This document shows, in pieces, positions 39,455-50,783 of a DNA stretch of 64,000 bases. The stretch covers positions 124,001 to 188,000 of the forward strand of contig PADB01000011.1 in assembly GCA_002700365.1 (NCBI GenBank), written 5' to 3'. How positions within the stretch are numbered: position 1 is the stretch's first letter; each line of letters starts with the position of its first letter. Source of the DNA: Kordiimonas sp. (GTDB lineage: Bacteria; Pseudomonadota; Alphaproteobacteria; Sphingomonadales; Emcibacteraceae). A model generated the notes under the pieces. That model searched no databases. It was not told the DNA's origin and saw only the letters and a list, made by a program, of their open reading frames with translations. A program made the translations under genes and the position numbers.

Positions 39455-40849
39455 TTAATCCCCGGTAGCGATGCGCTCTACCAATTGGCGTACAGTGGGA
39501 ATAAAGCCGTTGCTATAGAACGGGTCTCTGGCAAAATTATACGCCCCGTGTCCAGCAAACATCAGATTGTCTTCAACCGGGCCGCCATGGGCGATATCCT
39601 GAAGTGTCTTTTGTATACAGAAACTGCGCGGGTCTGCGCCACGGCCAGTAGAATTTTTCTCATTGTCTGCCCAATCAGAAAACTTACATTGGCTAAGGCA
39701 GCCCATGCAATCCTTTTGGTCTTTTCTGATTTCCGCAGCCTTATCCCCGGTGACAAAAACCAAAGTTTCATCCGGTGTTTTCATCGCTGTGGTAAAACCA
39801 CTCTCCAGCCAATCAGCAACACGTGGGGCATCGGCAGCACTGACAAAATAACGCCGTTTGCCAACCTGAACTTCTGTATTCAATTCTTCTGTTGCCTGCC
39901 TTGCATAGGCCACTTGGCGGTTACTGCGCGCCTCCAGCTCTCTTAGGAATGGATTATACACGGCAGAAGAATAAAACCCGGTCGGGCTAAAACGGTGCAA
40001 CAATATATCCCCTTCATCCAGGGTCAGGAGTTGCTGTTTCCACCCCTCCGGTATCGGACTTTCCTGTGTCAGTAATGGCCGTGTACCAAACTGGAAAGCG
40101 ATCGGCCCAATTTCCGGGTTATCCAGCCAATGTTCCCAATCACGCAAATACCAGACGCCACCCGCCATAATAATCGGCACATCCTGCAGGCCAAAACTAT
40201 TCATCAGACTACGCAACGCGACAACCCGTGGATAGGGATCTTCAGGTTTTCGGGGGTCTTCGGCATTTGAAAGGCCATTATGACCACCCGCCAGCCACGG
40301 ATCTTCGTATACCACAGAACCCAGCAACGCCGCCTGTTTACGATATGCACGCTTCCACAAGATACCAAAGGCCCGTGCAGAAGAAATAATAGGGTGGTAG
40401 TAGACATTGAATTCTGCGGCGATTTCACTGAGACGGTAAGGCATGCCTGCCCCACAGGTAATCCCATGCACCATGCCTTTGGTTTGTTCCAAAATGCCCA
40501 GCAATACGGCCTCGGCACCGCCCATTTCCCATAAGACATTGATGTGGATACGGCCGTTCCCGCCAGACCGCTCAAAAGCCTCTTTAACCTGTGTCACGCC
40601 ACCACGAATACCATAAGCAACCAACTCTTCATGGCGTTCACGCCGCGTTGCCCCATGATAAATTTGCGGTATTACATTACCCTGTTCATCATAGCTATCT
40701 GCATTCACACATGACACTGTCCCCACCCCACCGGCAGCAGCCCATTCGCCAGCGCTCACGCCGGTACTGACAGCAACGCCTTTTCCGCCTTCGACCAACG
40801 GCAGAACCTCTTTTCCAGACATCATCAATGGGGAGAGGGGGTTTTTCAT
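39455..40849 (-). CDS. Nitronate monooxygenase-family flavoprotein
   Basis: A 464-residue protein of the FMN-dependent nitronate monooxygenase/NPD family that oxidises nitronates or related toxic nitroalkanes; many relatives have unclear substrates. Motifs are VEGGKGVAVSTG, GITCGAGMPYRL, IIMAGGVWYLRDWEHW and FQFGTRPLL. A Cys cluster lies near residue 385 (CMGCLSQCKF), absent from short NMO enzymes, and may hold an Fe-S centre. ATG at 40849 fits the family N-terminus; the ORF could begin 8 codons earlier at 40873. It is separated from pnp by a terminator. Confidence 0.82.
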   Translation of the reverse strand: MKNPLSPLMMSGKEVLPLVEGGKGVAVSTGVSAGEWAAAGGVGTVSCVNADSYDEQGNVIPQIYHGATRRERHEELVAYGIRGGVTQVKEAFERSGGNGRIHINVLWEMGGAEAVLLGILEQTKGMVHGITCGAGMPYRLSEIAAEFNVYYHPIISSARAFGILWKRAYRKQAALLGSVVYEDPWLAGGHNGLSNAEDPRKPEDPYPRVVALRSLMNSFGLQDVPIIMAGGVWYLRDWEHWLDNPEIGPIAFQFGTRPLLTQESPIPEGWKQQLLTLDEGDILLHRFSPTGFYSSAVYNPFLRELEARSNRQVAYARQATEELNTEVQVGKRRYFVSAADAPRVADWLESGFTTAMKTPDETLVFVTGDKAAEIRKDQKDCMGCLSQCKFSDWADNEKNSTGRGADPRSFCIQKTLQDIAHGGPVEDNLMFAGHGAYNFARDPFYSNGFIPTVRQLVERIATGD

Positions 40850-40921
40850 ATTCTTTATTTCCAAGCCATACATACTTATCGTAACGATACCAATGCGACG
40901 CTACGATGACCTTACCTATAA

Positions 40922-40980
40922 TAAAAAAGGCTACCTCCCATGTACAGCACCACCATGTGGCACTGACCAGAAGATAGCCC
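40922..40980 (-). terminator. Terminator region downstream of pnp
   Basis: On the reverse strand GGCTATC pairs with GGTAGCC, with internal structure between, and ends in TTTTTT; it is 12 bases beyond the pnp stop. Confidence 0.75.
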
Positions 40981-40991
40981 CCTTAATGTAA

Positions 40992-43121
40992 TTAGTCTTC
41001 CTTCTGTGCAGAAGGATCAATTTCTTCGCCCGTTTCCTGATTAACCACTTTCATGCTCAAACGCACCTTTCCGCGGCCATCAATCTCCAGTACCTTGACC
41101 TTAACAACGTCTTCTTCATTGACCACATCGGTCACTTTACCAACCCGTTGCGGGGCCAATTCGCTGATGTGAACCAGTCCATCCCGATTACCCAGGAAGT
41201 TCACAAATGCACCGAAATCTACGACCTTGACCACTTTACCGGTATAAATTTTACCGACTTCTGGCTCTGCCACAATACCTTCGATCCACTCAACAGCCTT
41301 GGTAATTGCTTCCAGATCAGACGACGAAACCTTAATAGTGCCATCGTCTTCAATATCGACTTTAGCACCCGTCACTTCGCAAATCTCACGGATAACTTTA
41401 CCACCGACACCAATAACTTCACGAATTTTCTCTTTATTGATTTTCAGTGTCTCAATACGCGGGGCGTGGGCGCTCAACTCCTGGCGCACATTTGAAATCC
41501 CCTTTGTCATTTCATCAAGAATATACGCACGGCCTTCTTTTGCCTGCGTCAGGGCCACATTCATGATGTTTTCACTAATGCCCGTAATCTTGATGTCCAT
41601 CTGCAACGATGTCACACCTTCGGCCGTACCAGCGACCTTAAAGTCCATATCACCCAGATGATCTTCATCACCCAGAATATCGGACAACACCGCAAAGTCT
41701 TCCCCTTCCAGAATCAGTCCCATGGCAATACCTGATACTGGCCGTGATACCGGCACACCCGCATCCATTAATGCCAAAGAAGACCCACAAACAGTCGCCA
41801 TAGACGAGGATCCGTTTGATTCTGTCACTTCTGATACTAACCGGATGGTATACGGAAAATCTTCTTTTTCAGGCAACACAGCCTTCAACGCCCGCCATGC
41901 CAATTTACCGTGACCGATTTCCCGGCGGCCTGCGCCACCCATACGGCCCACTTCGCCCACAGAATAAGGCGGGAAATTATAGTGCAGCATAAAATGTTCG
42001 CGGTAGCTGCCTTCCAACGCATCAATCAGCTGCTCATCATCGCCGGTCCCTAATGTTGCCACCGCCATGGCCTGTGTTTCACCACGTGTGAACAGCGCAG
42101 AACCGTGTGCGCGCGGCAAGACATGAACTTTACTGTCAATCGCCCGTACATCGCTAAGGCTACGGCCATCAATACGCTTGCCCGTTTTGATGATATCGCC
42201 GCGAACAATGTCCTTTTCCAATGACTTAAGCAATTCGCTGACAACGCGGGCTTGCGCCGCATCTTCTGCACTATCGGCTAATTCTGCAAGAACGCGATCT
42301 TTTGTTTCTGCCACTTTCTGCGTACGTGTCTGTTTGACTGTTTCCGCATAAGCCGCTCTTAGCCCTTCTTCCGCCAATGCCGCAATTTGTGCCTTCAGCG
42401 CGCTATGGTCTTCCTGCTCTGGCAATTCCCACGGATCTTTTGCGGCCAATTCCGCCAGCTCAATAATCGCATCAATCACCGGACGCATCTGTTCGTGACC
42501 ATACATCACCGCACCCAGCATAACTTCTTCGCTCAGTTCCTTGGCTTGAGATTCCACCATGAGAACCGCGTCTTGTGTGCCGGCGACGATCAGGTCCAAT
42601 TCCCCTTCGCCCACTTCATCCATCAGTGGGTTCAGGATGTATTCGCCATCCTTGTAACCAACACGGGCACCAGCAATCGGCCCCAGGAATGGCATGCCTG
42701 ACAAGGTAAGCGCCGCGCTCGCCCCGATCATGGCAACGATATCCGGATCATTTTCCAGATCAAAGCTGGTTACCGTACAGACAACCTGTGTTTCGTTCTT
42801 ATAGCCTTTAACAAAAAGCGGACGAATAGGTCTGTCAATGAGGCGAGACGTCAATGTTTCTTTTTCAGAAGGACGCCCTTCGCGTTTAAAGAACCCGCCG
42901 GGGATCTTACCTGCCGCATAGGTGCGCTCTTGGTAATTTACTGTCAGAGGAAAGAAATCAAGGTCGGGGTTGGCTTTCTTCGCACCTACAGCGGTACAAA
43001 GAACGGAAGTTTCCCCATAGGTCACCATAACAGCACCATCTGCCTGACGTGCAATTTGCCCTGTTTCAATGACTAGCGGACGACCGCCCCATATAATTTC
43101 TTTACGATGTACTTCGAACAT
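40992..43121 (-). CDS. pnp: Polyribonucleotide nucleotidyltransferase
   Basis: A 709-residue phosphorolytic 3-to-5 exonuclease and part of the RNA degradosome. Two RNase PH domains (first from about 10, second from about 320, with [20 protein letters not shown]), a KH domain with [17 protein letters not shown] and an S1 domain with [17 protein letters not shown] are visible. Length is standard. It is the last gene of the rpsO-pnp pair, the last of the nusA-infB operon. Confidence 0.97.
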   Translation of the reverse strand: MFEVHRKEIIWGGRPLVIETGQIARQADGAVMVTYGETSVLCTAVGAKKANPDLDFFPLTVNYQERTYAAGKIPGGFFKREGRPSEKETLTSRLIDRPIRPLFVKGYKNETQVVCTVTSFDLENDPDIVAMIGASAALTLSGMPFLGPIAGARVGYKDGEYILNPLMDEVGEGELDLIVAGTQDAVLMVESQAKELSEEVMLGAVMYGHEQMRPVIDAIIELAELAAKDPWELPEQEDHSALKAQIAALAEEGLRAAYAETVKQTRTQKVAETKDRVLAELADSAEDAAQARVVSELLKSLEKDIVRGDIIKTGKRIDGRSLSDVRAIDSKVHVLPRAHGSALFTRGETQAMAVATLGTGDDEQLIDALEGSYREHFMLHYNFPPYSVGEVGRMGGAGRREIGHGKLAWRALKAVLPEKEDFPYTIRLVSEVTESNGSSSMATVCGSSLALMDAGVPVSRPVSGIAMGLILEGEDFAVLSDILGDEDHLGDMDFKVAGTAEGVTSLQMDIKITGISENIMNVALTQAKEGRAYILDEMTKGISNVRQELSAHAPRIETLKINKEKIREVIGVGGKVIREICEVTGAKVDIEDDGTIKVSSSDLEAITKAVEWIEGIVAEPEVGKIYTGKVVKVVDFGAFVNFLGNRDGLVHISELAPQRVGKVTDVVNEEDVVKVKVLEIDGRGKVRLSMKVVNQETGEEIDPSAQKED

Positions 43122-43232
43122 ATCTCGACCTTAATTTCCGGCGGCATTGTGTTGCAGTGCCCTCGCACTAACAGCCAACCACCAAGGCAATCCCTATGAT
43201 TGCTTTCCTCTAACTTTGTAACGCGCAGAAGC

Positions 43233-43502
43233 TTACTTACGCAGACCCAATTTCGCAATCAGAGCCTGATAACGAGCTTCTTCAGTATTTTTCAAATAAT
43301 CCAGCAGACGACGGCGTTTATTCACCAGCATCAGCAGCCCGCGACGGGAATGATTATCTTTTTTATGAGATTTGAAATGCTCTGTCAGATTGACAATCCG
43401 TTCTGTCAATATGGCCACCTGCACTTCGGGGGAACCAGTATCATTTGCCTCACGGGCAAATTCATCAATTAACGCTTTTTTGCGTTCTACAGTAATCGAC
43501 AT
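43233..43502 (-). CDS. rpsO: 30S ribosomal protein S15
   Basis: An 89-residue ribosomal protein binding 16S rRNA helices 20-22. It shows [16 protein letters not shown] and [19 protein letters not shown]. The ATG at 43502 is preceded by AAGGAG; the longer frame from 43523 is not needed. It lies between truB and pnp as in most proteobacteria. A short inverted repeat AGTGC-GAGG-GCACT lies in the rpsO-pnp gap near 43160-43175, and could be a processing site. Confidence 0.97.
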   Translation of the reverse strand: MSITVERKKALIDEFAREANDTGSPEVQVAILTERIVNLTEHFKSHKKDNHSRRGLLMLVNKRRRLLDYLKNTEEARYQALIAKLGLRK

Positions 43503-43519
43503 CGGGTACTCCTTAAATA

Positions 43520-44428
43520 TCAATCAGTTATATTAAAAACACGCAAAAGCTTTAGGCGGCCATCTGTCATTTCAGCCAATGCAATAAGCTGATCTTCACA
43601 CATAACGCGCACAAGCCCCTGCTTGTGATCCGGAACCGCCAAGATCTGCCCCTGTTGAATACGGGCAGCCTCTTTTACCGTTACGGCCAGAGCCGAGATG
43701 TCGTCCAGCACGGTCACAACTGGTAAAAGCTGTTCCTTAAGCGGCGCACTATGGACCAAATCGCCCAGTTTATCCAGCGAAATCGACTCCCTTTCCGCAA
43801 ATGGCCCCACACGTGTCCGGCGCAATTCTGAAACATATCCACAACTGCCCAACGCCCGCCCTAAATCACGGGCAATGGCCCGCACATAGGTCCCTTTCCC
43901 GCAGTCAACCTCGAAACAACTTTGGCCTTCTGCCAATGTTGTATCGGGCACAAGTTTCAAATCGAAAATGTCTACTTCTCGGGGGCTGAGCGACACATCT
44001 TCTCCCCGACGCGCAAGATCATACGCCCTCTGTCCAGCCACTTTTATCGCCGAATAGGCCGGGGGTGTTTGTAAAATACGCCCGATAAAGCCCGGCAATG
44101 CGGCCTTGATTTCATCGTCTGTAGGATAATGGTCGGATCGTCGGGTGACATCCCCTTCTGCATCATCGGTACTGCGCTCTTCCCCCCATGTCACCACAAA
44201 ACGGTATGTCTTGCGGCCATCCATAATATAGGGAACCGTCTTTGTGGCCTCTCCCAGTGCAATGGGCAAGACACCTGTCGCTAAAGGGTCTAACGTGCCA
44301 CCATGACCGACTTTTGCCGCCTTAGTGAGATAGCGGACTTTACCGACCACCTGTGCAGATGACATATCTAACGGCTTATCAATAACCAGCCAGCCATGGA
44401 TCGGCAGGCCCTTTCTGCGGCGTCCCAT
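43520..44428 (-). CDS. truB: tRNA pseudouridine synthase B
   Basis: A 302-residue enzyme making pseudouridine 55 in tRNA. The catalytic Asp lies in [14 protein letters not shown] near residue 47; [18 protein letters not shown] and [16 protein letters not shown] follow. It has a short C-terminal PUA-like extension. It starts 6 bases after rbfA ends and is followed by rpsO. Confidence 0.96.
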   Translation of the reverse strand: MGRRRKGLPIHGWLVIDKPLDMSSAQVVGKVRYLTKAAKVGHGGTLDPLATGVLPIALGEATKTVPYIMDGRKTYRFVVTWGEERSTDDAEGDVTRRSDHYPTDDEIKAALPGFIGRILQTPPAYSAIKVAGQRAYDLARRGEDVSLSPREVDIFDLKLVPDTTLAEGQSCFEVDCGKGTYVRAIARDLGRALGSCGYVSELRRTRVGPFAERESISLDKLGDLVHSAPLKEQLLPVVTVLDDISALAVTVKEAARIQQGQILAVPDHKQGLVRVMCEDQLIALAEMTDGRLKLLRVFNITD

Positions 44429-44434
44429 TGGGAA

Positions 44435-44884
44435 TTACGCCTCGTCTACCGGATCGTTTTCATCGTCTTCCGGGACTCCCAAATCCTGTGCGACATGGGG
44501 GGAACGCAATAATTCTTCAATGCGGTCCGCTTCACCAAAGCTGGCATCCGCCTTAAAATTCAACGTCGGCACATATTTCATACGAACCATCCGCCCCAAT
44601 TGACCGCGCAAATATTTACGGCATCGATTAAGGCCATCCAAAGTGTCCCCTAAATGCACTCCCCCGAGTGGCATGACGAACACAGTTGCATTGCGCATAT
44701 CCGGGCTACACTTTACCTCGGTAACTGTTATAGACACACCCTTCAGTGCAGGTTCCGCAAGATCGCCGCGCGCCAGCACTTCTGACAGCGCATGGCGGAT
44801 ATTCTCACCAATACGTAACATACGATGGCTTGCCGCACGACCACGTGCGTCCATGTGCGCATCCGCATCAGAGTATTTACCCAT
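44435..44884 (-). CDS. rbfA: Ribosome-binding factor A
   Basis: A 149-residue KH-fold assembly factor for 16S maturation. It has MLRIGENIRHALSEVL, VTEVKCSPDMRNATVFV, RCRKYLRGQLGRMVRMKYVP. An N-terminal acidic stretch (DADAHMDARGRAASH) is longer than in E. coli, as in other alphaproteobacteria, and the end is acidic. AAGGAT precedes the ATG. It lies between infB and truB. Confidence 0.95.
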   Translation of the reverse strand: MGKYSDADAHMDARGRAASHRMLRIGENIRHALSEVLARGDLAEPALKGVSITVTEVKCSPDMRNATVFVMPLGGVHLGDTLDGLNRCRKYLRGQLGRMVRMKYVPTLNFKADASFGEADRIEELLRSPHVAQDLGVPEDDENDPVDEA

Positions 44885-44962
44885 TGGACATCCTTTCCAC
44901 GTGTAGGAAAATGGCGGCAGTGCGGCGACCCCGCCTGATCGACAAACAATCAGACGGCGGCC

Positions 44963-47626
44963 TTATAGGCTACGTGCAACTTCTTCGACTTCGAAACATT
45001 CAATGTAGTCCCCTACCCGAATGTCGTCATAGTTTTTAAAGCCCATACCGCATTCCATGCCGGACTGTACTTCGCTCACGTCATCCTTAAAGCGACGCAA
45101 GGAGGCCAAGTCACCTTCATATACCACGACATCATCACGCAGCAATCGGGCCTTCGTCCCAGCTTTGATATAACCATCGGTCACCAGACAGCCTGCCGCT
45201 TTACCCGTTTTACCTGCGGCAAAGACCTGTAGAATTTCCGCCGCACCCAAAATATGCTCCCGCATCTCAGGAGAAAGCAGCCCGGACATGGCGTCTTTCA
45301 CATCATCAATCAAGTCATAAATAACTGAATAATAACGAATTTCCACACCTTCACGGGCAGATAGTTCTTTTGCCTGACGGTTCGGCCTCACATTAAAGGC
45401 CAAAATCGGGGCTTCAGAGGCTTTCGCCAAGATCACATCAGATTCGGTAATCCCGCCCACACCAGAATGAAGGATATTGGCTTTAACCTCATCCGTGCTC
45501 ATTTTATCCAGTGCCGTGGTAATCGCTTCCGCAGACCCCTGCACGTCAGATTTCACCAACACAGGGAACGCCGCCACTTCTTTATCTTTCAGGCGGGTGA
45601 ACATATTTTCCAACGTGGCCTTCTGGCCTCCAACTTTGGCTTTTTTCACCTGACCTTGACGGAAATTAGCAACCTCACGCGCGCGGCTTTCGTTTTCCAC
45701 GACGCTAAAGAGATCACCCGCAGATGGTGTACCATTTAGCCCCTGAATCTCAACCGCAACGGAAGGGCCCGCTTCTTTCTGGTGACGGCCGCGCTCATCC
45801 TGAAGCGCACGAACTTTACCCCATTCGTTACCAGCAACCACCACATCACCGACACGCAATGTTCCACGTTGCACCAACAACGTTGCCACAGGGCCACGGC
45901 CTTTATCCAATTGTGATTCAATCACAATACCATCCGCCATGCGGTCAGGATTCGCTTTAAGGTCTAGCAATTCTGCCTGTAATAAAATCGCCTCTTCCAG
46001 CTTGTCCAGGTTCAGGCCTTTTTTCGCCGAAACTTCAACATCCAGCACATCACCACCCATATTTTCCACGAAAACTTCGTGTTGCAATAGGTCCTGACGT
46101 ACCCGGGACGGGTCTGCCCCGTCTTTATCAATCTTGTTAATCGCCACAATGATCGGCACATCTGCGGCCTTGGCGTGGTGAATAGCTTCAATTGTCTGTG
46201 GCATAATACCGTCATCCGCCGCCACGACCAAAACCACAAGGTCCGTGGCCTGCGCACCCCGGGACCGCATCGCCGTAAAGGCCGCATGACCGGGCGTATC
46301 GAGGAACGTGATTTTCTGACCGGATTCCATCGTCACCTGATAGGCCCCGATATGCTGCGTAATCCCGCCGGCTTCGCCCGCCGCCACATCAGACGCCCGC
46401 AAGGCATCCAACAGAGATGTTTTACCATGATCAACATGGCCCATCACCGTCACAACCGGAGCCCGCGACAACAGATCTTCGTCTTTATCATCATCTTCGG
46501 GCAGCTGAATATCGGCATCAGATTCACTGACGCGTTTAATATTATGGCCAAACTCTTCAACAATCAGCTCTGCCGTATCCTGATCGATGTCCTGGTTAAT
46601 GGTGACCATCATGCCCATTTTCATCAATGCTTTGATGACTTCTGTGCCCCGCTCTGCCATTCTGTTGGCCAGTTCCTGCACAGTAATTGTTTCCGGCACC
46701 ACCACATCACGAACAATCTTTTTATGTTCCTGACCCTGGCTGGCCATCTTACGTTTTTCTTTCTCACGGGCCCGCTTCATCGCCGCCAGGGAACGTTGCC
46801 GTCCGCCTTCGTCATCTCCACGGTTAAAGGCCGCTTGAACTGTCAATTTCCCGCTACGGCGACGTTGATCGCCACCGCGACCCGGCTTCCCGGCACCGGC
46901 GGTGTCCGCAGTCTTTTTCGCCCCTTTGGCAGGCTTTGATAACTTCGGCTTCACTTCGGCGTTGCGGCCACCCTTTTCAGGTGAACGTACAACAGGTGCA
47001 TCACCTTCGGCGGCTACGGGTTTTTTCGCCGGACGCGCTGCTGATGTTTTCTGTGCTGATGTCGATGCAGGGGCCTCTTTAACCGGCTCCGCTGCTGCAG
47101 TAGTCTCTTTCGCTTCTTTTGCCTTTTGCGCGGCTTCTTCTTCGGCCTTTTTCTGTTCCGCCTGTGCTGCTTTACGCTTGACCTCTTCCGCTGCACGCTG
47201 CGCGGCGGCAGCTTCGCGCTCTTTGCGCTCCGCTTCTTCGCGACGGCGCTGCTCTTCCATTTTCACAGCCCCTTTCAGGGCCGCAACCCGTGCAGCACGT
47301 TCGCCGTCAGTCAGTCCCTCATCTTTTTTCGGCTTCGCGTTGCCTTGTGACCCTGTCCGGCCCTTTGCCGTCAATTTAGCCGCAGGCTTCTTTTTCGCTG
47401 GTGCGGCAGGTTTTGCCGCAGTCGATGCTGATTTAGCCGCAGGAGCCGGGGCCTTTTCACCGGGCTTTACGAGCTTACGCTTTTTACGTTCGACGACAAC
47501 CGGTCCTCGTCCGCCGGAAGAATCCTGCCGTGGCTGGCCACCATTATCGCCACCAGCTTTTTTAAGCTGAAGCGTTTTTCGCCCAGACACAGACAGTTTT
47601 TTTCCATCAGTAGTTTTTTCGCTCAT
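44963..47626 (-). CDS. infB: Translation initiation factor IF-2
   Basis: An 887-residue GTPase that brings initiator tRNA to the 30S subunit. The first 320 residues are Ala/Lys/Glu-rich low complexity, then the IF2 N-domain, the G domain with [15 protein letters not shown] near residue 396, [12 protein letters not shown] and [13 protein letters not shown], then domains II-IV ending with the IF2-C element. AGGTAACGA precedes the ATG. It is the central gene of the rimP-nusA-infB operon. Confidence 0.97.
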   Translation of the reverse strand: MSEKTTDGKKLSVSGRKTLQLKKAGGDNGGQPRQDSSGGRGPVVVERKKRKLVKPGEKAPAPAAKSASTAAKPAAPAKKKPAAKLTAKGRTGSQGNAKPKKDEGLTDGERAARVAALKGAVKMEEQRRREEAERKEREAAAAQRAAEEVKRKAAQAEQKKAEEEAAQKAKEAKETTAAAEPVKEAPASTSAQKTSAARPAKKPVAAEGDAPVVRSPEKGGRNAEVKPKLSKPAKGAKKTADTAGAGKPGRGGDQRRRSGKLTVQAAFNRGDDEGGRQRSLAAMKRAREKEKRKMASQGQEHKKIVRDVVVPETITVQELANRMAERGTEVIKALMKMGMMVTINQDIDQDTAELIVEEFGHNIKRVSESDADIQLPEDDDKDEDLLSRAPVVTVMGHVDHGKTSLLDALRASDVAAGEAGGITQHIGAYQVTMESGQKITFLDTPGHAAFTAMRSRGAQATDLVVLVVAADDGIMPQTIEAIHHAKAADVPIIVAINKIDKDGADPSRVRQDLLQHEVFVENMGGDVLDVEVSAKKGLNLDKLEEAILLQAELLDLKANPDRMADGIVIESQLDKGRGPVATLLVQRGTLRVGDVVVAGNEWGKVRALQDERGRHQKEAGPSVAVEIQGLNGTPSAGDLFSVVENESRAREVANFRQGQVKKAKVGGQKATLENMFTRLKDKEVAAFPVLVKSDVQGSAEAITTALDKMSTDEVKANILHSGVGGITESDVILAKASEAPILAFNVRPNRQAKELSAREGVEIRYYSVIYDLIDDVKDAMSGLLSPEMREHILGAAEILQVFAAGKTGKAAGCLVTDGYIKAGTKARLLRDDVVVYEGDLASLRRFKDDVSEVQSGMECGMGFKNYDDIRVGDYIECFEVEEVARSL

Positions 47627-47644
47627 TCGTTACCTGCCTTCAGA

Positions 47645-48313
47645 TCAATCCTCATCAGCAGCAAGGTTTCTGAACCCTTGCAACCGCTCTAGCTCGTGTA
47701 TGAAACGGTTCGTTGCATGCCCTGACGTCAAGGCAATATGCACCGCATTCTCACGTCCCAGAGCCTGACTCAGCTCCGTGCGGGTAAAAATATCAATTAC
47801 CCGCAAATTTTCAATACCCTGACAAAGCTTACGACGTCCATCGTCCGCCCCGTCAGAAGCCGTCAGAAGAACCGGCGCCATCGTTGCCTGCAACGCAGAC
47901 CGGACCTTCTCAAAACCCATCACCATCTGCCCCGACTGGCGCACAAGTCCCAGTAACTCGAGACAACGCTGCCGCAGCATTCGCTCCACGCTGTCACTTA
48001 ATCCTTCCGGAATCGTAAGCGTCAGCTTTGACCCGGGCGCGATATCGCCACCCACGTCATCTATGTCCTGTGCGCGGTCATCGCGCTGTCGCGTTTGCGC
48101 CACTTTGGCAGCAAACCGGTTAAATAACTTTTTGCGAACAGCTTCATCCACTCGCTCGCGCCGGGCCTCGACCCAACACCCGCGGCCGGGTAAACGCCCG
48201 CGCAAATCCGGCACCAAATCCCCGTCGGGACTCAACACAAAACGCACCATCTTATAGGCAGGATAACTTTCCCGGCTGACGATGCAGCGGCGCAATTTAT
48301 GCAAAGCTTTCAT
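47645..48313 (-). CDS. ylxR: YlxR/DUF448 RNA-binding protein with L7Ae-like tail
   Basis: A 222-residue protein whose first 75 residues are the YlxR/DUF448 domain (RRCIVSRESYPAYKMVRFVL and GRLPGRGCWVEARRERV) and whose C-terminal part from about 100 (RCLELLGLVRQSGQMVMGFEKV) resembles ribosomal protein L7Ae/YlxQ. The pair is an established association (YlxR and YlxQ lie between nusA and infB); here they seem fused, an arrangement common in alphaproteobacteria. Function is RNA binding, role unproven. Confidence 0.88.
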   Translation of the reverse strand: MKALHKLRRCIVSRESYPAYKMVRFVLSPDGDLVPDLRGRLPGRGCWVEARRERVDEAVRKKLFNRFAAKVAQTRQRDDRAQDIDDVGGDIAPGSKLTLTIPEGLSDSVERMLRQRCLELLGLVRQSGQMVMGFEKVRSALQATMAPVLLTASDGADDGRRKLCQGIENLRVIDIFTRTELSQALGRENAVHIALTSGHATNRFIHELERLQGFRNLAADED

Positions 48314-48371
48314 GCGCCCCCTATCATGTTAACTCACCGACCAGACACCACCGACATCGCAATACCACAGG

Positions 48372-49952
48372 TTATGCGTCAGTGACGACCTCATTTTCCG
48401 TCTCTTCTTCTGCGGCACCTTCTGGCGCAACATCCTCATCATCGAACCAGTGGGCTCGCGCCGCCATAATGATGTCATTCGCTTGCTCATCAGAAAGTGC
48501 GTAATCCCGCAGGATGCCATCGGCACTACTATTGAGCTCATCTGCGGCCAGATCACCCAGATCATCCAATGTCTTAATGTCGGCCTCACCCAGCGTCACC
48601 AACATCGGCCCTGTCAGACCTTCAATCGCACTCAAGTCATCTGATACACCCAACTCAACACGACGGCTATCGGCTTGCGCTTCCGCAGCCTCCAGACTGT
48701 CGCGGGCACGCGCCTGCAATTCAGCCACCAGGTCTTCATCAAATCCGTCAATGCCCGCAAACTCTGCTGCATCCACATAAGCGACTTCTTCGATATTACT
48801 AAAGCCTTCCGCCACCAATAGCTGTGCCAAAGTTTCATCCACGTCCAGCGCCTTGACAAATCGTTCTGTACGGCGGGTAAATTCTTCCTGACGGCGCTGG
48901 GACTCGTCCTCTTCCGTCATAATATCAATCTGCCAGTCCGTGAGCTGTGTCGCCAGACGCACATTTTGACCCCGACGGCCGATTGCCAGACTCAACTGGT
49001 CATCAGGCACCACCACCTCGATACGCTGCACATCGTCATCCAATACGACCTTTGTCACTGTAGCCGGAGCGAGCGCACTGATAATAAACGTCGCCGGATC
49101 CGCAGACCACTGGATGATATCAATTTTTTCGCCTTGCAATTCATTGACAACAGCCTGCACGCGGCTTCCCCGCATACCAACGCAGGCCCCCACAGGATCA
49201 ATACCGGAATCCCGAGATGTCACCGCGATTTTTGCCCGGCTACCTGGGTCACGACTAACCGATTTCACCTCGATCACGCCATCGTATATTTCCGGCACTT
49301 CCTGCGTAAACAGACCGGTCATAAATTCAGGAGCCGTCCGTGACAGGAAGATTTGCGGGCCACGTTGCTCACGACGCACATCGTGAATATACGCCCGCAC
49401 CCGGTCGCCATTACGGAAATGCTCCCGCGGGATCAACTGATCGCGACGAATAACGGCTTCGGCCCGGCCCATGTCAACAACCACATTACCGTATTCCACC
49501 CGCTTTACGACACCATTGATGATTTCGCCAACCCGGTCTTTAAATTCATCATATTGTTTTTCGCGTTCCGCATCGCGCACTTTTTGCACGATCACCTGCT
49601 TCGCGGTCTGCGCAGCAACACGGCCAAAATCAATGGGCGGAAGCTCTTCGGCCACCATATCGCCGATTTCAGCATCATCTTTATCAAGGCGCGCATCCTG
49701 CAAAGAAATCTGGATGGCTGGATTTTCAACCTCTTCCACGACCTCCTGCAATCGATACAAACGGATGTCACCGTTTTTACGATCAATATGCGCGCGAATT
49801 TCATTTTCAGAACCATAGCGGGACCGGGCGGCTTTTTGTATCGCCTCTTCCATTGCTTCCAGAACAACGTCCTGTGCAATCCCTTTTTCCCGTGCTACCG
49901 CATCAGCAATCTGCAATAGTTCCAGCCGATTAGCACCTACAGCTGTAGCCAT
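48372..49952 (-). CDS. nusA: Transcription termination/antitermination factor NusA
   Basis: A 526-residue RNA polymerase-associated factor with an N-terminal polymerase-binding region, S1 domain (EIINGVVKRVEYGNVVVDMG from about 130, short form), KH1/KH2 domains (SRVQAVVNELQGEKIDII, SLAIGRRGQNVRLATQLT) and two C-terminal helix-hairpin-helix repeats in an acidic tail. The start at 49952 has GGAGAGCAGGC upstream; the GTG at 49988 and ATG at 49970 are less likely. It lies between rimP and ylxR. Confidence 0.96.
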   Translation of the reverse strand: MATAVGANRLELLQIADAVAREKGIAQDVVLEAMEEAIQKAARSRYGSENEIRAHIDRKNGDIRLYRLQEVVEEVENPAIQISLQDARLDKDDAEIGDMVAEELPPIDFGRVAAQTAKQVIVQKVRDAEREKQYDEFKDRVGEIINGVVKRVEYGNVVVDMGRAEAVIRRDQLIPREHFRNGDRVRAYIHDVRREQRGPQIFLSRTAPEFMTGLFTQEVPEIYDGVIEVKSVSRDPGSRAKIAVTSRDSGIDPVGACVGMRGSRVQAVVNELQGEKIDIIQWSADPATFIISALAPATVTKVVLDDDVQRIEVVVPDDQLSLAIGRRGQNVRLATQLTDWQIDIMTEEDESQRRQEEFTRRTERFVKALDVDETLAQLLVAEGFSNIEEVAYVDAAEFAGIDGFDEDLVAELQARARDSLEAAEAQADSRRVELGVSDDLSAIEGLTGPMLVTLGEADIKTLDDLGDLAADELNSSADGILRDYALSDEQANDIIMAARAHWFDDEDVAPEGAAEEETENEVVTDA

Positions 49953-50087
49953 TTGCCTGCTCTCCGTCATCGTTATCAGACCCAACACAGGTTGTTTTCA
50001 CAACCCAATTTCATACCGTTCTCACGGTCACTCACAGGCTGCGAACAGCCCCTTACACAGTTACCTGCACAACGCAGACAACCAAAA

Positions 50088-50603
50088 TCAACTCTCTTGG
50101 CGTTGCTGCTTTGCCGCGGCCGCCAATAATTCATCGGTCATCACCAGTTTTGATTTCTGGATATCATCGTGAAAAATGCGGCATTCTCCGCCATCTTCCA
50201 CATCAATAATGACCTCTTGCCCGTCCACGCCCTTCAGCAGGCCCTTAAAACGACGACGCCCGTCTACCGGGGCTGCCGTTTCGATCTTCACCTCATAGCC
50301 AGCGAAACGTTCAAAATCTTTTAACCGCACCAGTGGACGATCCACACCCGGCGAACTGACCTCCAGCAGGTATTCACTGGGAATAGGGTCTTCCACATCC
50401 AGAAGCACTGAAAGCTCACGGCTTAGCCGCGCACAATCATCCACATGCATCGTCCCATCTGGCCGTTCCGCCATGATCTGCAAAACCATGGTCTGGCGTG
50501 CACCACCGGATGTCAGAAAGGCAACTCGCACCAATTCAAAACCCAGAGCTTCCACTGTAGGCTCTATCAATTCTTTGATTTTGTCTGCGGCTGTCGCGCT
50601 CAA
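50088..50603 (-). CDS. rimP: Ribosome maturation factor RimP
   Basis: A 171-residue factor needed for 30S maturation. It has the N-domain KIKELIEPTVEALGFELVRV and the conserved DCARLSRELSVLLDVED and YLLEVSSPGVDRPL, then the SH3-like C-domain. The reading frame opens with TTG at 50603, and no in-frame ATG occurs upstream of the conserved KIKELIEP; a TTG start with AAGGA about 12 bases upstream is my choice. It heads the nusA-infB operon. Confidence 0.92.
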   Translation of the reverse strand: MSATAADKIKELIEPTVEALGFELVRVAFLTSGGARQTMVLQIMAERPDGTMHVDDCARLSRELSVLLDVEDPIPSEYLLEVSSPGVDRPLVRLKDFERFAGYEVKIETAAPVDGRRRFKGLLKGVDGQEVIIDVEDGGECRIFHDDIQKSKLVMTDELLAAAAKQQRQES

Positions 50604-50662
50604 CGCTACTGCTTCCTTAACCTCTTATTTATCGGGACCGTTATTATACACGATTCCCCAAT

Positions 50663-50686
50663 AAAAAAGTGGGTCAGTGACCCACT
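50663..50686 (-). terminator. Terminator downstream of trmB
   Basis: On the reverse strand AGTGGGT-loop-ACCCACT is followed by T6. It lies between trmB and the rimP operon, separating the two. Confidence 0.9.
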
Positions 50687-50783
50687 CGATGGCTTCTTAA
50701 TTTTAAAAGTGATTCGTTAGCGCATATAATAACTTTCTTGCGCCCCTCTGCAAGCGATTTATCCCGCCCGGCCAAAGGAAGAT

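Noticed and set aside
46175-46939. 254-residue forward ORF inside infB
   Set aside because: Antisense to the G domain of IF-2, no ribosome site, His/Arg-rich composition with no family match.
46902-47570. 222-residue forward ORF inside infB
   Set aside because: It is antisense to the Ala/Lys/Glu-rich part of IF-2; the Ala/Ser-rich text is a mirror of that composition.
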